Source: Oscheius onirici (Eukaryota > Nematoda > Chromadorea > Rhabditida > Rhabditidae). Taken from it: DNA of 64,000 nucleotides. The notes below the pieces were generated by a model, which was not told the origin of the DNA, searched no databases, and was given only the letters and a program-made list of their open reading frames with translations. Positions 1 to 8,897 of this stretch are shown here, in pieces. Where the stretch lies: positions 124,001 to 188,000 of the forward strand of contig OW051470.1 in assembly GCA_932521025.1 (NCBI GenBank). The letters are read 5' to 3'. Position 1 is the first letter of the stretch. Each line of letters starts with the position of its first letter. Made by a program: the position numbers and the translations under genes.

Positions 1-105
1 TCGGAACATCGGAAAATACACAAACAGGCCTGTTTTCTCTCAATGCAGACAATGTGAAAGCAAACGCTGGTTTTCCAATCATTTTTATTCCACATTCACC
101 ACAAT

Positions 106-364
106 TCATCCGCTCATAACAGAACCAGCGTCCTGATCATCACAAATTCCCTTGCAGTAGTTACAATCGGCTTCTCCTTTGGACTGACAAAGTTGAGCAC
201 ATTCCTTCTCCAGCTTGGCACAAGGACGGTCTTCCTGAGCCAGCTGAAAAATGGATTGTGGAGAAAAGGAAGAAAATGAAGAACATGGATTGGAGTGCTG
301 AAAATGGAGAAAAACTTACCGAGAAACTGATGAGAATAAAGAGAAAGATGAAGAAGAGCTTCAT
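106..364 (-). CDS. Small secreted six-cysteine peptide (60 aa)
   Basis: Two exons, 320-364 and 106-243, joined in phase 0 across a 76-bp intron with a GTAAGT donor and a TTTTTTCAG-type acceptor. The predicted protein begins with a strongly hydrophobic signal peptide (MKLFFIFLFILISFS) and has a good cleavage site after SLA at residue 17. The mature part of about 43 residues is hydrophilic and has six cysteines spaced C-x6-C-x3-C-x7-C-x2-C-x3-C, which suggests three disulfides in an extracellular peptide. An AATAAA polyadenylation signal lies just after the stop (84-89, minus strand). I do not recognise the family; the spacing is not that of a standard ShK domain. It could be an antimicrobial, venom-like or signalling peptide, but the sequence alone does not say. 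The splice signals, signal peptide and cysteine pattern agree, so I am fairly sure it is a real gene. Confidence 0.72.
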
Positions 365-1054
365 TTTGGGAGAGAATGGGAAGAGGACTGGAAGTTTACA
401 AAGGCTGCCACGTGTTTAGACGAGAAAAAAGAATGGGATGCCAGTGTGGGAAAGAGAAAAAAAAGCAGAGAAACAAAGAATGGGAAAGAGAAGCTTGGGT
501 AGAATTTAGGATGACCGGAAAGGGAAGGTCATCGACTCGAACTTTCTCGAAAAACCTTGCGAATTCAAGCCTTTCTGCTTTTTTAACCTTTTTCGATAAT
601 ACTCTCGATCGGTTTGAAGCAACAAATACTAAAACTGCCATCACAGGCGTGCTCAGGACCCTTGAAAACCCAAGGAACCAAAAAAAATGAAAACGAAACT
701 CGTCGATTTCAGTACAATACTCATAAGTTTGGCAATTTTTTAACAGTTTTAAAATTCGTCCTCCGACCGGTTTTAAAGCAACAAAAAAGAAAATGGATAT
801 CACCATCGTGTTCAGCACCCTCGAAACCCCCAGAAACTAAAATGCAAAAAAAACTTATTTTTGTCGGCGGGGATCGAACCAGGTAGCAAAAGTCTCCGAC
901 CCTGTGAAAGCAGTGGTTAGAGGAAATTTTGAAATCTCTCCTTCTTGAGGAGAGCGACAGATTTGTACCACATGCAATTTAAAAGACTCTCCAGACGAAG
1001 GAATGACAAAAAAGTATTGGAAACAACGAAGACTCAAGCAAAGGAACGGCTAAC
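365..1054. other. Gene-poor stretch made largely of dispersed repeat
   Basis: No convincing exon was found here. Positions 541-700 and 749-1054 consist of copies of a dispersed repeat described separately. The long open frame on the minus strand across 396-818 runs through this repeat and is not treated as a gene. Confidence 0.5.
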
Positions 1055-1077
1055 CTGATTGGTACAAAGACAGCCAA
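749..1077. repeat. Dispersed SINE-like repeat with conserved hairpin, copy 1
   Basis: This roughly 325-bp unit is nearly identical to 39091-39415 and related in part to 541-700, 5765-6090, 20694-20850, 41035-41085, 41128-41175 and 57178-57250. On the minus strand it contains GGTTCGATCCC, a perfect match to the tRNA B-box consensus of Pol III promoters, so a tRNA-derived SINE is one reading. A stem-loop at 936-954 (CTCTCC/GGAGAG) recurs in the other copies with paired base changes. The last bases overlap what looks like the end of an exon (1055-1138), so the unit may instead be a mobilised piece of intron plus exon end. Confidence 0.75.
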
Positions 1078-1326
1078 AATTCCGCTAACATCTTCAAGTA
1101 AAATTTGTTCGACTTTCTGTCTGTCCCACAAGGAGTCGCTGTTTTCCCATCGTGATCCTCAAACTAGCCTTCTTCCATCTCATTTTCACCTACAGGCCGC
1201 ACTCTCTCCATGCATCATTAACTTTCGCCAGCACAGTTTGAAAAAAGTTCCGGTCAGCATATAATTTCACCAGTGTATTGACTCCTACTTCGTCTGACCA
1301 ACAACTTTCTCTACTGTACTGTTCAG
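1055..1326 (-). CDS. Partial unrecognised gene: two linked exons
   Basis: Two exons, 1194-1326 and 1055-1138, are joined in phase 2 (GTAGGT donor, AAAACAG acceptor) and give about 72 continuous codons of ordinary soluble composition, rich in D, E, L, V and W (for example CWSDEVGVNTLVKLYADRNF). The second exon ends in phase 2 at a GTTAGC donor whose intron is the SINE-like repeat. A possible upstream exon near 1554-1607 would join in phase 1 through a GTATGT donor. I found no start or stop codon and do not recognise a family. The last 27 bases of the second exon are repeated in the 39.4-kb mosaic. It could be a pseudogene fragment; I am only moderately sure it is expressed. Confidence 0.45.
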
Positions 1327-1607
1327 CTGAAAAGTTCTGGTCAAGAGATTATGTAAGCTGAGCGGGGGAACTGGTATTCTTGCGCCTCTTTCATGGGATT
1401 GCTGTGTGAGAATGACCAGCCCTTTTTTGCATTGGAGAACAGCTTCGATTCTTTTACTGTTACTGTGAGTTTTCTCCCTGAGTCAGACTCTCTCAACATA
1501 TTGTCTTCCTCCAGTAGAACTATTCCGACTATTCTGTCTCTCTGATTGAACATACTCTCTCCCATTGACTGCCTCAAAAGGTTGTAATCTGTCCCTTCTT
1601 TTGTCAC

Positions 1608-3195
1608 TCTCCGACTCTTTTGTCAGACTGACCTCCTCTGCTTGAGGACAGATCTCACAAACTGTCTTTCACTCTCTCACCCGCTGGGTGTCCCCTATCC
1701 ACACATCTGCCCATCTTGATCACTTGACCTTCACCATTTTGATGATTTCTCATACTTCATAGATTCCCTTTTCTTTCAGACAAAAACCAGCTTGTTCACA
1801 AAAAATATTCACATGAGGCTTTTCTTCTCAGCACCTGTCGGCCGGCGCCGACAGGCGAGGCGACGAGGTGATTATGGCCTCCTTGATAGTTTTACAGCTG
1901 TGCCAAAACGACGAGACGACGACGACGGCCTTTTCTGTTTGAAATATAGTTTTTGGTGTAATTCTGAGAAGATGCCCTCGTTCTCTGTGTTGCCGGCCTC
2001 AAAAATACTCACCCGGATATCCACTGCCTATTTACTCATTTCCAATTTTGTCCTGACCACGAGAGCTTTTGTATTTTCAGCGAAGTCTGCTCTGTCACCC
2101 TGTCCTGTTTCCCTCTTCTCTTCTTCTCCTTACCGTCTCCAAACTGGGTCGTTCCACTATTAGCCACGGTCAGCAATCTAATCTAGAGGAGTAGTAAACC
2201 TCGCTCTCCTCTCTCGTCGTGATATTTTATGACTGTCAGTTCAATTTTGTTCCCGCGGAATATTGCCCTCTTCTTCTTCTGTTCCGGACTTCCTGTGCCA
2301 AAATAGCAGTAGCCTAACATTTTCCCTCTTATCGTCTGCTAGCAAGCCATATATGGTCGTAAAGACTTTTTCTGTTATTTATCGGTCGAGAGGAACAGCT
2401 CCTCCGGGAGTCCTTCTCTTTCACAGTAGAAAGTCAGAATCCTCTGTCCTACAGATGTTCTCTCAGCCCTGCTTCAGGATGCTGTTTGTCCTTCAATAAT
2501 CCGCAAATACATGCCCCTGCGCATCGCCCAGGAGCAGCTGTGACAAAACATCATTTTTGATCACCTTCTTTTGTGTCCGGTCATTCTCGCTCTCGTTCTC
2601 GTGTAAATCAGCGGTCAGCCTCTCTCTTCTGCTGAAAGGCGCCGACACTTTTTTTTTATTCGAGAGGGCTGCAGCCCTTCCCGGTCTTTATGTCGCGATA
2701 ATGGGCTTATTCTTCTCCTCGAGACGAATTTCAATGTTTTCCCTCTGTTTTTAGTCAAAATCCAGGAGACATCTGCTCCAATTTTGACAAATTACTCTTC
2801 CTCCTCTCCGCGCAGGTATTTATTCCTCCAGATGTTGCAAACGGGGCCCCTACTAAACAAATTTGGCCTCCAACTTCCCCCCTTTGATAAATTTTCCAAT
2901 TAGCCACAGGGCAAAAGAGAGTGAGTGATGTTGCAAACCTGATCACAGAGGGTGTATCGTTTCCGCGAGTGCAAATATGGGAAGAGGCACACTTGAGCCC
3001 CCCATCCCGGGTCTCTCTTTCTTTGCCTAAACGGGGCAAAAACTATGCCAGTGGGACAAACTTTTTGACCAAATTTTCTTCCTTTTCCTCTCTGTCCAAA
3101 AGGTTTTCCCTTTCTGAGAAAGCTGTGACACTCTCTCTCTCCTCGCCTCATGGACCGGTGGGGTGCCAATAGGCCATGAATATTCGATTAGTCAC
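1608..3195. other. Intergenic or unresolved stretch
   Basis: Low-complexity CTCT-rich DNA. A 46-codon open segment on the minus strand ending near 2494 follows a CTTTCAG acceptor and could be a last exon of the fragment at 3196-3559, but I could not join them in phase. Nothing else is supported. Confidence 0.3.
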
Positions 3196-3559
3196 CTCGA
3201 AATGGCGGCATCCTCTCTGTACAATGGACACACTCGTCCTAGTCCAAAATTCCACAGCTGTTTTGCTCGTGGAAGCTTCTTGTTGACTCTCTTTTCCGAT
3301 ACCTGGACATAAAAATTTCGAGCCATAAATTCTTATCTCCACGCCTTTTTCCGACATCGTATATGGTTTTTCTTTGAGTTTTTCCTGTACTTTTGAGCCC
3401 AGAGTCTGGACTTCAGACACTTCCTTGGAAAAGATTTAGGGGGCCGATTTACTTCCACTTGATTTGGCTCCCAAGATGTCCAGTTCCACTTGGACGGCTT
3501 GCATCTTTGACCACTTATGGCCTTCTTGGAGGAAAGTGTAGTTAATACTCTCCCAAGCA
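3196..3559 (-). CDS. Partial unrecognised gene: three linked exons
   Basis: Exons 3453-3559, 3303-3419 and 3196-3257 can be joined with consistent phases (1, 1, 0) across introns of 33, 45 and an unknown length, giving about 95 codons of plausible soluble protein (for example MQAVQVELDILGAK and KPYTMSEKGVEIRIYGSKF). The acceptor of the middle exon is weak (AGGAAG); an alternative three bases away would break the frame. No start, stop, signal peptide or recognisable domain was found. Each exon alone could be open by chance; what supports the call is that the three phases agree. Confidence 0.35.
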
Positions 3560-4318
3560 CTGTTCCAACTTCATATAAAGTTTTTTTTCAATTAGATTAA
3601 CTTTCACGTTTTATCCAATACTCTTTAACTTGACAGGCTTGGATTGTATGATTGTGGCTCCTTTACAAAGCATCAACAATGAGAATAGTTGTGTTATTGG
3701 ATCCCAAAGTCTATTCCTTTTTAGCCGGGGCCTGCTGAGTGAGCTCTCTCTCCCGAATTCATAATAGGTGCAATTGGACGCAGAGAGGGCTACCCTCTTT
3801 CATCTTTCAAGACGGACGGGCACTAATCAGCATTTTGAGGAGAAAGTCTTGGAGATTGCTTTCCATTTTTTTGGCTTGATCAAAACGGTAAACTTTCTAC
3901 ATAGATTCCTCCCAAGAGCTTTTAGTCTCCCTACATTTTTATGTAACTAATTCCAGAGATTGAGCCTATGTTTCTTCAGGCTGGGAGACTCTGTCCACTT
4001 ATTGTTTGCACAGTCTCTGAGTCTCTCGGTCACTCTCTGTGCGAATGACCACTCGGAGCCTACTCATTATGAGTTTGCTTTGGTCACCTCGGCCTTTCTC
4101 TGAATCGATTGTCTACTTGTTTTGGCCTTAAAATTCAAATTTCCTCGCAGCTTTAAGGCGTTGATGAACCATTTCCGCTCTTTCAGTGTTCCAAACGAGA
4201 CCTTTGACAAGTAATGGGTACAGGTTCCCATTCACCATTTCTCTCCTCTTTCTCTGTTCCCTCAACTCTTCTGACTCATATTTATTTCCTTTATGTACAG
4301 TACCCCGTATTTAGGAAG
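3560..4318. other. Intergenic stretch
   Basis: No exon chain was found on either strand. The 4281-4286 TTTATT is the polyadenylation signal (AATAAA, minus strand) of the LysM-like gene that follows. Confidence 0.5.
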
Positions 4319-4696
4319 TTAAGATCTTCTGGCAGCGCGGGTATATGATTTTGAGGCGGTAGGTCTCCAGATTCCCGAAATGCAGATGGGCTCAGTCTGG
4401 AAAATTATATTTTCTTAAAAATTTAAACCCTGAGCCATAAAAACAACTCACCACCCTTCCCATCTTCTCAATAGGTCGAAGGTTCGGATTGAGAATGATT
4501 AGGTCCGAGAGTGAGAGTCCAGCCTCGACCAGAATATCACTGATGTACTCTAGACTCTCTCTAGACTTCTGGAAGCATTCCAGAGTGGCTCCTTCCGGTA
4601 CAACCTAAGTTTCATTGCTTTTACTTTCCTCTCATAACGAACCTGGATGACAGAACAGACAGTTGAGAGCAGGAGACAGAGAGTCAGACGGAACAT
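4319..4696 (-). CDS. Small secreted LysM-like protein (94 aa)
   Basis: Three exons, 4643-4696, 4452-4604 and 4319-4396, all joined in phase 0 with GTTCGT and GTGAGT donors and TTAG/TTCCAG acceptors. Exon 1 encodes a complete signal peptide (MFRLTLCLLLSTVCSVIQ). The mature protein has the outline of a single LysM domain: a VVPEGATLECF start (compare the usual V-x-x-G-D-T-L-x-x-I), then LSLSDLIILNPNL (compare the very typical S-x-x-D-L-x-x-L-N-P), a glycine, and EPICISG near the end (compare C-I-P). LysM domains bind N-acetylglucosamine polymers such as chitin or peptidoglycan, so an extracellular glycan-binding role is inferred. It has 10 to 15 residues more between the first half and the LNP motif than a standard LysM, so it is divergent. 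An AATAAA lies about 30 bp after the stop. Gene model quite sure; domain assignment moderate. Confidence 0.72.
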
Positions 4697-5087
4697 TGTT
4701 GGGAGATGGGATGAGAAAAGGGTAGATATATACTCTTTTAGTGTAAGAGGGTTGTCCTTCCCCGACTGACGTAAGGCGAATATAATACTGAGGAGAGTTT
4801 TTCTGTCCTCTGGGTAGGAGGGAGACAGCTGTTCTTATGATCACTGTTCCGTCGATCGGGAAAACAAGTACGAGAGCTGGGAAGATCTCTCCCGTGACCG
4901 GAAAGAGATTTCTGAGAGAGTAGTACAGAAACTAGTTATGATAGAGAAACGGTCGAGTACTGTGGACAGTGGAACAGAGCAAGGAGATCGTGGCAGGACC
5001 AAAATGCTTTTGAATCTTGAGTAGGACCAGAAGACAGTTTTTATGTACTGTATCCTTGCTGTTTCAATAAAAAAAACCAAGATTCTT

Positions 5088-5636
5088 TCAGTGTCTGCAG
5101 AATTTTCTATTTTTCTTTGCCCGGCCAAGTTCTCTTAGCTAAGCTTCTTTTCACTTCATTCCCACTAATCAAATTCAAGCTGCTGGAACATTTCAGTATT
5201 CTCTCTCTCTCTCTCTTCCTAATCTTATCGCCTTGTTCTCACCCCTTCCGGGGACCTCTGGCTCCATTGACTCACTTTTGAATTCTCCTGTTGCAGCAAA
5301 CAGTGTCCCATTTTCTGCCACAACACCCTCATGATTTGTTGAAAAGTCGGGTGGCAGCTCTCAAGAGATGCCACTTCACGGTCGTGGCTGGAACTGCACC
5401 CGCCCGGATTCCCCTTCGACTCGCTTTCTCTGCCTGTATCTTTTCTATCTGATGGTCATTTGTCTAACTGTGGTTGTGGCTTCACAGTTAATCACCTCCT
5501 TCCCAACGGAACAAACAACGCGGGAAGATTAAAGCAGCAGCTATCAGAGTAAATAGCTAACTGACCAGCCGGTGCTAATTTCGTAGCTTCTTTTGTCCAA
5601 CTTGACCCTTCCTTCAGTAGGTCCTGGTTGAGCCAT
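5088..5636 (-). CDS. Possible small gene, four exons (unrecognised)
   Basis: The best-supported exon is 5276-5444 (about 57 codons, GTGAGT donor), followed in phase 0 by a last exon 5088-5138 ending LRELGRAKKNRKFCRH and a stop. Upstream, 5496-5540 joins in phase 2, and an ATG exon 5566-5636 (MAQPGPTEGRVKLDKRSYE) can be joined only if a 25-bp intron or an alternative donor near 5616 is accepted. The product would be about 113 residues, hydrophilic, with several cysteines and no recognisable domain. The tiny intron is a weakness, and short open segments occur by chance in this GC-richer DNA. Confidence 0.33.
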
Positions 5637-5764
5637 TGATGACAAAATGTGCGCCGACTATTGTTTCAATCAGTGTGCGGGAGATCTGTCACACAGTTTT
5701 TGCTTCCTGACTCCTTTTTGAAACTCTAGATTTGTTGTCACCCTCCGTCTGTTTTAAAGGATCA

Positions 5765-6090
5765 AAATGCACATCACGATCGTGTTCAGGACCCTCGAAA
5801 ACTCTAGAAACTAAACAAAGAAAAACCTTGCGAATTCAAGCCTTTTTGCCTTCTTTCATCCTTTATTAATCTTTCACTCGACCGGTTTAAAGCAACAAAA
5901 ATGAAAACGGACTTCACCATCGTGTTCGGGACCCTCGAAAACCCCAGAAACTAAAATGCAAAAAAAAACTTTTTTTCGGCCATGGGACCCTAGCTTTTTG
6001 TAAGTTCAAGCTTTTGAGGTATCAGAAGGCTTCGATCCTGTGAAAGTAGTGGTTGACGGAAACTTTGAAAATCTCTTCCTCGAGAAGAGT
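5765..6090. repeat. Dispersed SINE-like repeat, copy 2
   Basis: This shares the 'ACCGGTTTAAAGCAACAAAA' block, the 'CCCTCGAAAACCCCAGAAAC' block (present twice here) and the terminal hairpin with the copy at 749-1077. The hairpin at 6073-6089 is CTCTTC-CTCGA-GAAGAG, a perfect stem whose base pairs differ from copy 1. The piece at 541-700 and the duplicated first block at 5765-5815 show that sub-units of the repeat move or amplify separately. Confidence 0.7.
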
Positions 6091-6740
6091 AACAGTTTTA
6101 CTTTTTTCTTATTATTACGCAAGTAGTTCGTATTCTCCGTCCCAATTCTCTTCACTTTACTTTTTCTTCTCCTCCTCACCCTATCTCGACCCAGAATCTC
6201 TCTCCCAGGGCCTCCAGCACCTCTTCTCTTTTTGCCCTCGCCCCGGTGTATCTGTTCCGCGCGAGAAAAAGTAAAAACCCCTGGACTGGAGGCAAAAACA
6301 TACGTCCTCCTCTCTCTAGGGACAAAGACCGGTGAGAGAGATAGGTTCCGTGCCGGGGCAGAGACCTTATTCTTCACACACGTGTTGCCCCTTTTTTTAG
6401 TTCAGCTGCGATCCAAGACAACCTCCTTTGAACATAGAAAAGCCATTACTTTCTGTCTCCCAGTCATTTCCACATTCTACTACTCAAAGGTTATTTTTAA
6501 AAGCCTGAAATCTATTTCTCTCTATTCGTTCCTGCGTCCTGTGTCCACTTGTTATTAATGAGTCTTTATTCAAACCCCTCCAGTCATAAATGCCACATGT
6601 TCATAAGTTAGAGGACCTTTGGGTCAACTTCTTTCCCAATATTTCCAGTCATCTTCCGATCTTCCTGCCAACCTACTCCCACGAGGGAACAGTCATTTTT
6701 CTCCATTGTTTTGCCCCTCTCACAAATCGACAAATTTCAG

Positions 6741-6822
6741 GAGAGACAGATGACGAGAACGAAAAAGTGACATGAGGTCGGCTCTTCTTCTTCAGCGACT
6801 AGACTTCGAATCAAAGCGACAG
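6741..6822 (+). CDS. Candidate 5' exons of the RhoGAP gene
   Basis: Two very short exons, 6741-6766 (acceptor CAAATTTCAG; frame reads ETDDENEK) and 6796-6822 (acceptor CTTCTTCAG; RLDFESKRQ), would join each other and then 8898 in phase 0. The alternative is that 6740 is a spliced-leader acceptor and translation starts at the ATG 6772 (MRSALLLQRLDFESKRQ). Both readings end at the same GTAGTC donor at 6823. If right, the minus-strand peptide gene at 6873-7357 lies inside the first large intron of this gene. Evidence is limited to splice sites, phase and acidic composition. Confidence 0.33.
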
Positions 6823-6872
6823 GTAGTCAATTTACTTGTTTTTTGAGTTAGAAATCTTTATTTTCGCTTCTT

Positions 6873-7357
6873 TCAAATATTTCTGGTCGTCTCTTTTGGA
6901 AAGGGGATTGGGGTAGGCTGGGTCGGGTCTTTGTTGAAACGGTGAAGACGTTCGTAGCTCTCGTGTTGCCGGGGAGCAAACCAATCGTGGTGGGGACGCG
7001 GATCTTCATCTGGACCTGTGAAAAAGTCTATTATTTGAAGAGAAAGGGATTTTTCTTTGCCCCTCCCCCCCCCCTGTTTTGCTGAATTCAACCGGGCAAA
7101 AGAGTTTCATCGTCTATTCCAGAAACTGTATAAGAGTGAAGAGAAAGTATTCTCGAGTTGGGATAAGAGTTAGATAACAGCTTTTTCATTGGGAGCGAAT
7201 CCAGTTATTTTCTTGGCTCCAGTTTTAAAAACTTACCATTTTGCATATAAGAGCGGTAAGGTGCTATTAACCGGTCATGATGCGGTAGAGCTGAACTTGC
7301 TTCCTGGACGAAGCACAGTAGTCCGAAGGCCAGAACAAAAAGAATGAGACGAGCCAT
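6873..7357 (-). CDS. Small secreted basic peptide (87 aa)
   Basis: Two exons, 7237-7357 and 6873-7015, joined in phase 1 across a 221-bp intron (GTAAGT donor, TTTTTCACAG acceptor). The protein starts with a clear signal peptide (MARLILFVLAFGLLCFVQEA, cleavage after ASS or SSA) followed by about 64 residues rich in P, H, R and D, with no cysteine (for example ALPHHDRLIAPYRSYMQN and RPHHDWFAPRQHESYERLHR). It ends PFPKETTRNI. There are single R and RL sites but no clear dibasic neuropeptide processing repeats, so whether it is a neuropeptide precursor is open. The intron is almost entirely a copy of a repeat also found at 39.4-40.2 kb, and the first eight bases of exon 2 belong to that repeat too. 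Gene call good; function unknown. Confidence 0.68.
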
Positions 7358-7556
7358 TTTTGGAAATTTCCAACCTGACCATCCTTTTGAACTTTTCGAA
7401 ACCTTTTGAATCTTTTGAAAATGGAGCTTGATTCATAGTGCAAATGAAAAAATATCCTTTGTCGCTTGAAAATGTGATTTTTTTTACCAAACATCCAACA
7501 AAAAAGGGGAAATGGAAAACGAAAGGAAAGCAGTTAAAAATATGGTAAAAGATATA

Positions 7557-8013
7557 CCATATTTTTTCTAATAGAAGCACCCCTGTACGCAATTACGTAC
7601 GCATTTTTTTCGAGTTGCTAAAAAAATTTCCCAACTTTCCGATTATTTTTCCCATACAGACATTTCAGCTACCATAAAACCTCTACTAGAAGCCCCCCCC
7701 CTTCAAAAAATACGCAATTACGTACGCATTTTTTTCGGGTTGAAGGAAATTTTTTTCAACTTTTTTTTAATTTTTCCCTGGTAGCCAGCATCAATATCTA
7801 TCTAGGAAAAATAATAGTGAAGCTGAAAATTATCGCCTTCCATCCGAAAAAAATACGTACGTAATTGCGTATTTTTCGAGAGGGGGGGGGGGGCTTCTAA
7901 TAGAGGTTTTACGGTACCAAGGAAAAATAAAATATAAATTGAAAAATTATGTCTTCACCCCAAAAAAAATGCGTACGTTGCGTACATGGGCGCTTCTATT
8001 AGAGCTTTTACGG
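7557..8013. mobile_element. MITE interrupted by a second, related MITE
   Basis: Outer element with terminal inverted repeats (CCATATTTTTTCTAATAGAA at the left; the right end reads CCGTAAAAGCTCTAATAGAA in reverse) flanked by TA on both sides, as for Tc1/mariner-type elements. An uninterrupted copy of about 223 bp is at 47854-48076. The sequence GTACGCAATTACGTACGC, itself partly palindromic, is the hallmark of the family. It carries an insertion at 7672-7914. Confidence 0.85.
7672..7914. mobile_element. Inner MITE nested in the 7.56-8.01 kb MITE
   Basis: A 243-bp element with terminal inverted repeats CCRTAAAACCTCTAYTAGAA followed by runs of C or G at its two ends. It is inserted at a TA that is duplicated (7670-7671 and 7915-7916). 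Comparison with 47854-48076, where the sequence runs through GCTACCAACG without a break, gives the empty site. The two nested elements share the GTACGCAATTACGTAC segment, so they are relatives. Confidence 0.82.
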
Positions 8014-8015
8014 TA

Positions 8016-8897
8016 GGCTCAAAAGCTTTCCCGATTTCAAACGACCTTCACAATTTCCTTCCGGTAGATTTCTCCCGTGTCTCGTCTTACACTAACAGAT
8101 AGTTTTCGTGCAAAGATGATGGATAGGTTCATTCTCGACTTTCTCTTGGATTCTCTCTGACTACATATAATGCGCAACACACACCTGCTCCCATGTGTTT
8201 TATGGCTTCTATACGGGAATCGACTCTCTTGGAGTCTCTGCCCCATGGTTGTAAACGAGGGCGCGACCACACCAGATGATTTTGCATATTTTCCAAACTT
8301 TCCTGACTCTTTCAGAATAAGTTTCTTGAATTCCGGAATCTCTTGTACTTCTCCCATTAGGTATAAAAAGCCATATGGTCTTCTGTAATCGGAGCCCCGT
8401 TCTCATTTTTGTTTATAAACAATCCTACGGGGTAAAAATATAACTACCCGAGTGTCCCAACCATACAGAGCCTTAAATTGAAGTAAGATTTTCATGTTTC
8501 TTTTCGTTCTTCCGCTCAGTGTGGGGGTGAATGTGTTCCAGATGTTGCCAGGTTGTCACTAGAACAACAACGAGCGTGATCTTTCTCAAATTTTCCAGTC
8601 ATTTTTTCCCTTAAAGCTTTAAAATAACCTGTCATTCCCTCCTTTTTGTTCACAGCTTTTTACCTTCAGCGCATGTCCTCGGCTTCCCTGTTCCTCTGTA
8701 TACGAACCTGTTCCATGCTTTTCTTTCACATTCTTACTCTCTGAGGACCTAACTACTCCAGACACCATAAAAACTTTCATTTCCTCTTAAACTGTCCATT
8801 TTCTTTGAAGATACCGTCCTCTTTTTTGCGAGGCTCTTAACTGGGCGGGCGGCACCATGCAAATGAGCTGGATCGTAAAAAGCAAGTCAAGTTTCAG
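8016..8897. other. Non-coding stretch upstream of the first secure RhoGAP-block exon
   Basis: No exon is supported on either strand. An open minus-strand frame at 8037-8357 has no splice or family support. Confidence 0.45.

Noticed and set aside
396..818. Minus-strand open frame of 140 codons
   Set aside because: It runs through the dispersed repeat; the same frame is broken in the other repeat copies and there is no signal peptide or splice support.
2755..3169. Overlapping minus-strand open frames of about 90 codons
   Set aside because: Two different frames are open over the same DNA with odd composition; neither joins the nearby exon chain in phase.
6006..6377. Minus-strand frame of 123 codons rich in R and K
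   Set aside because: GC-rich, CTCT-rich promoter-like DNA running into a repeat copy; no splice or domain support.
8037..8357. Minus-strand frame of 106 codons
   Set aside because: Abuts a MITE and has no recognisable family or splice partner; length is within chance expectation.
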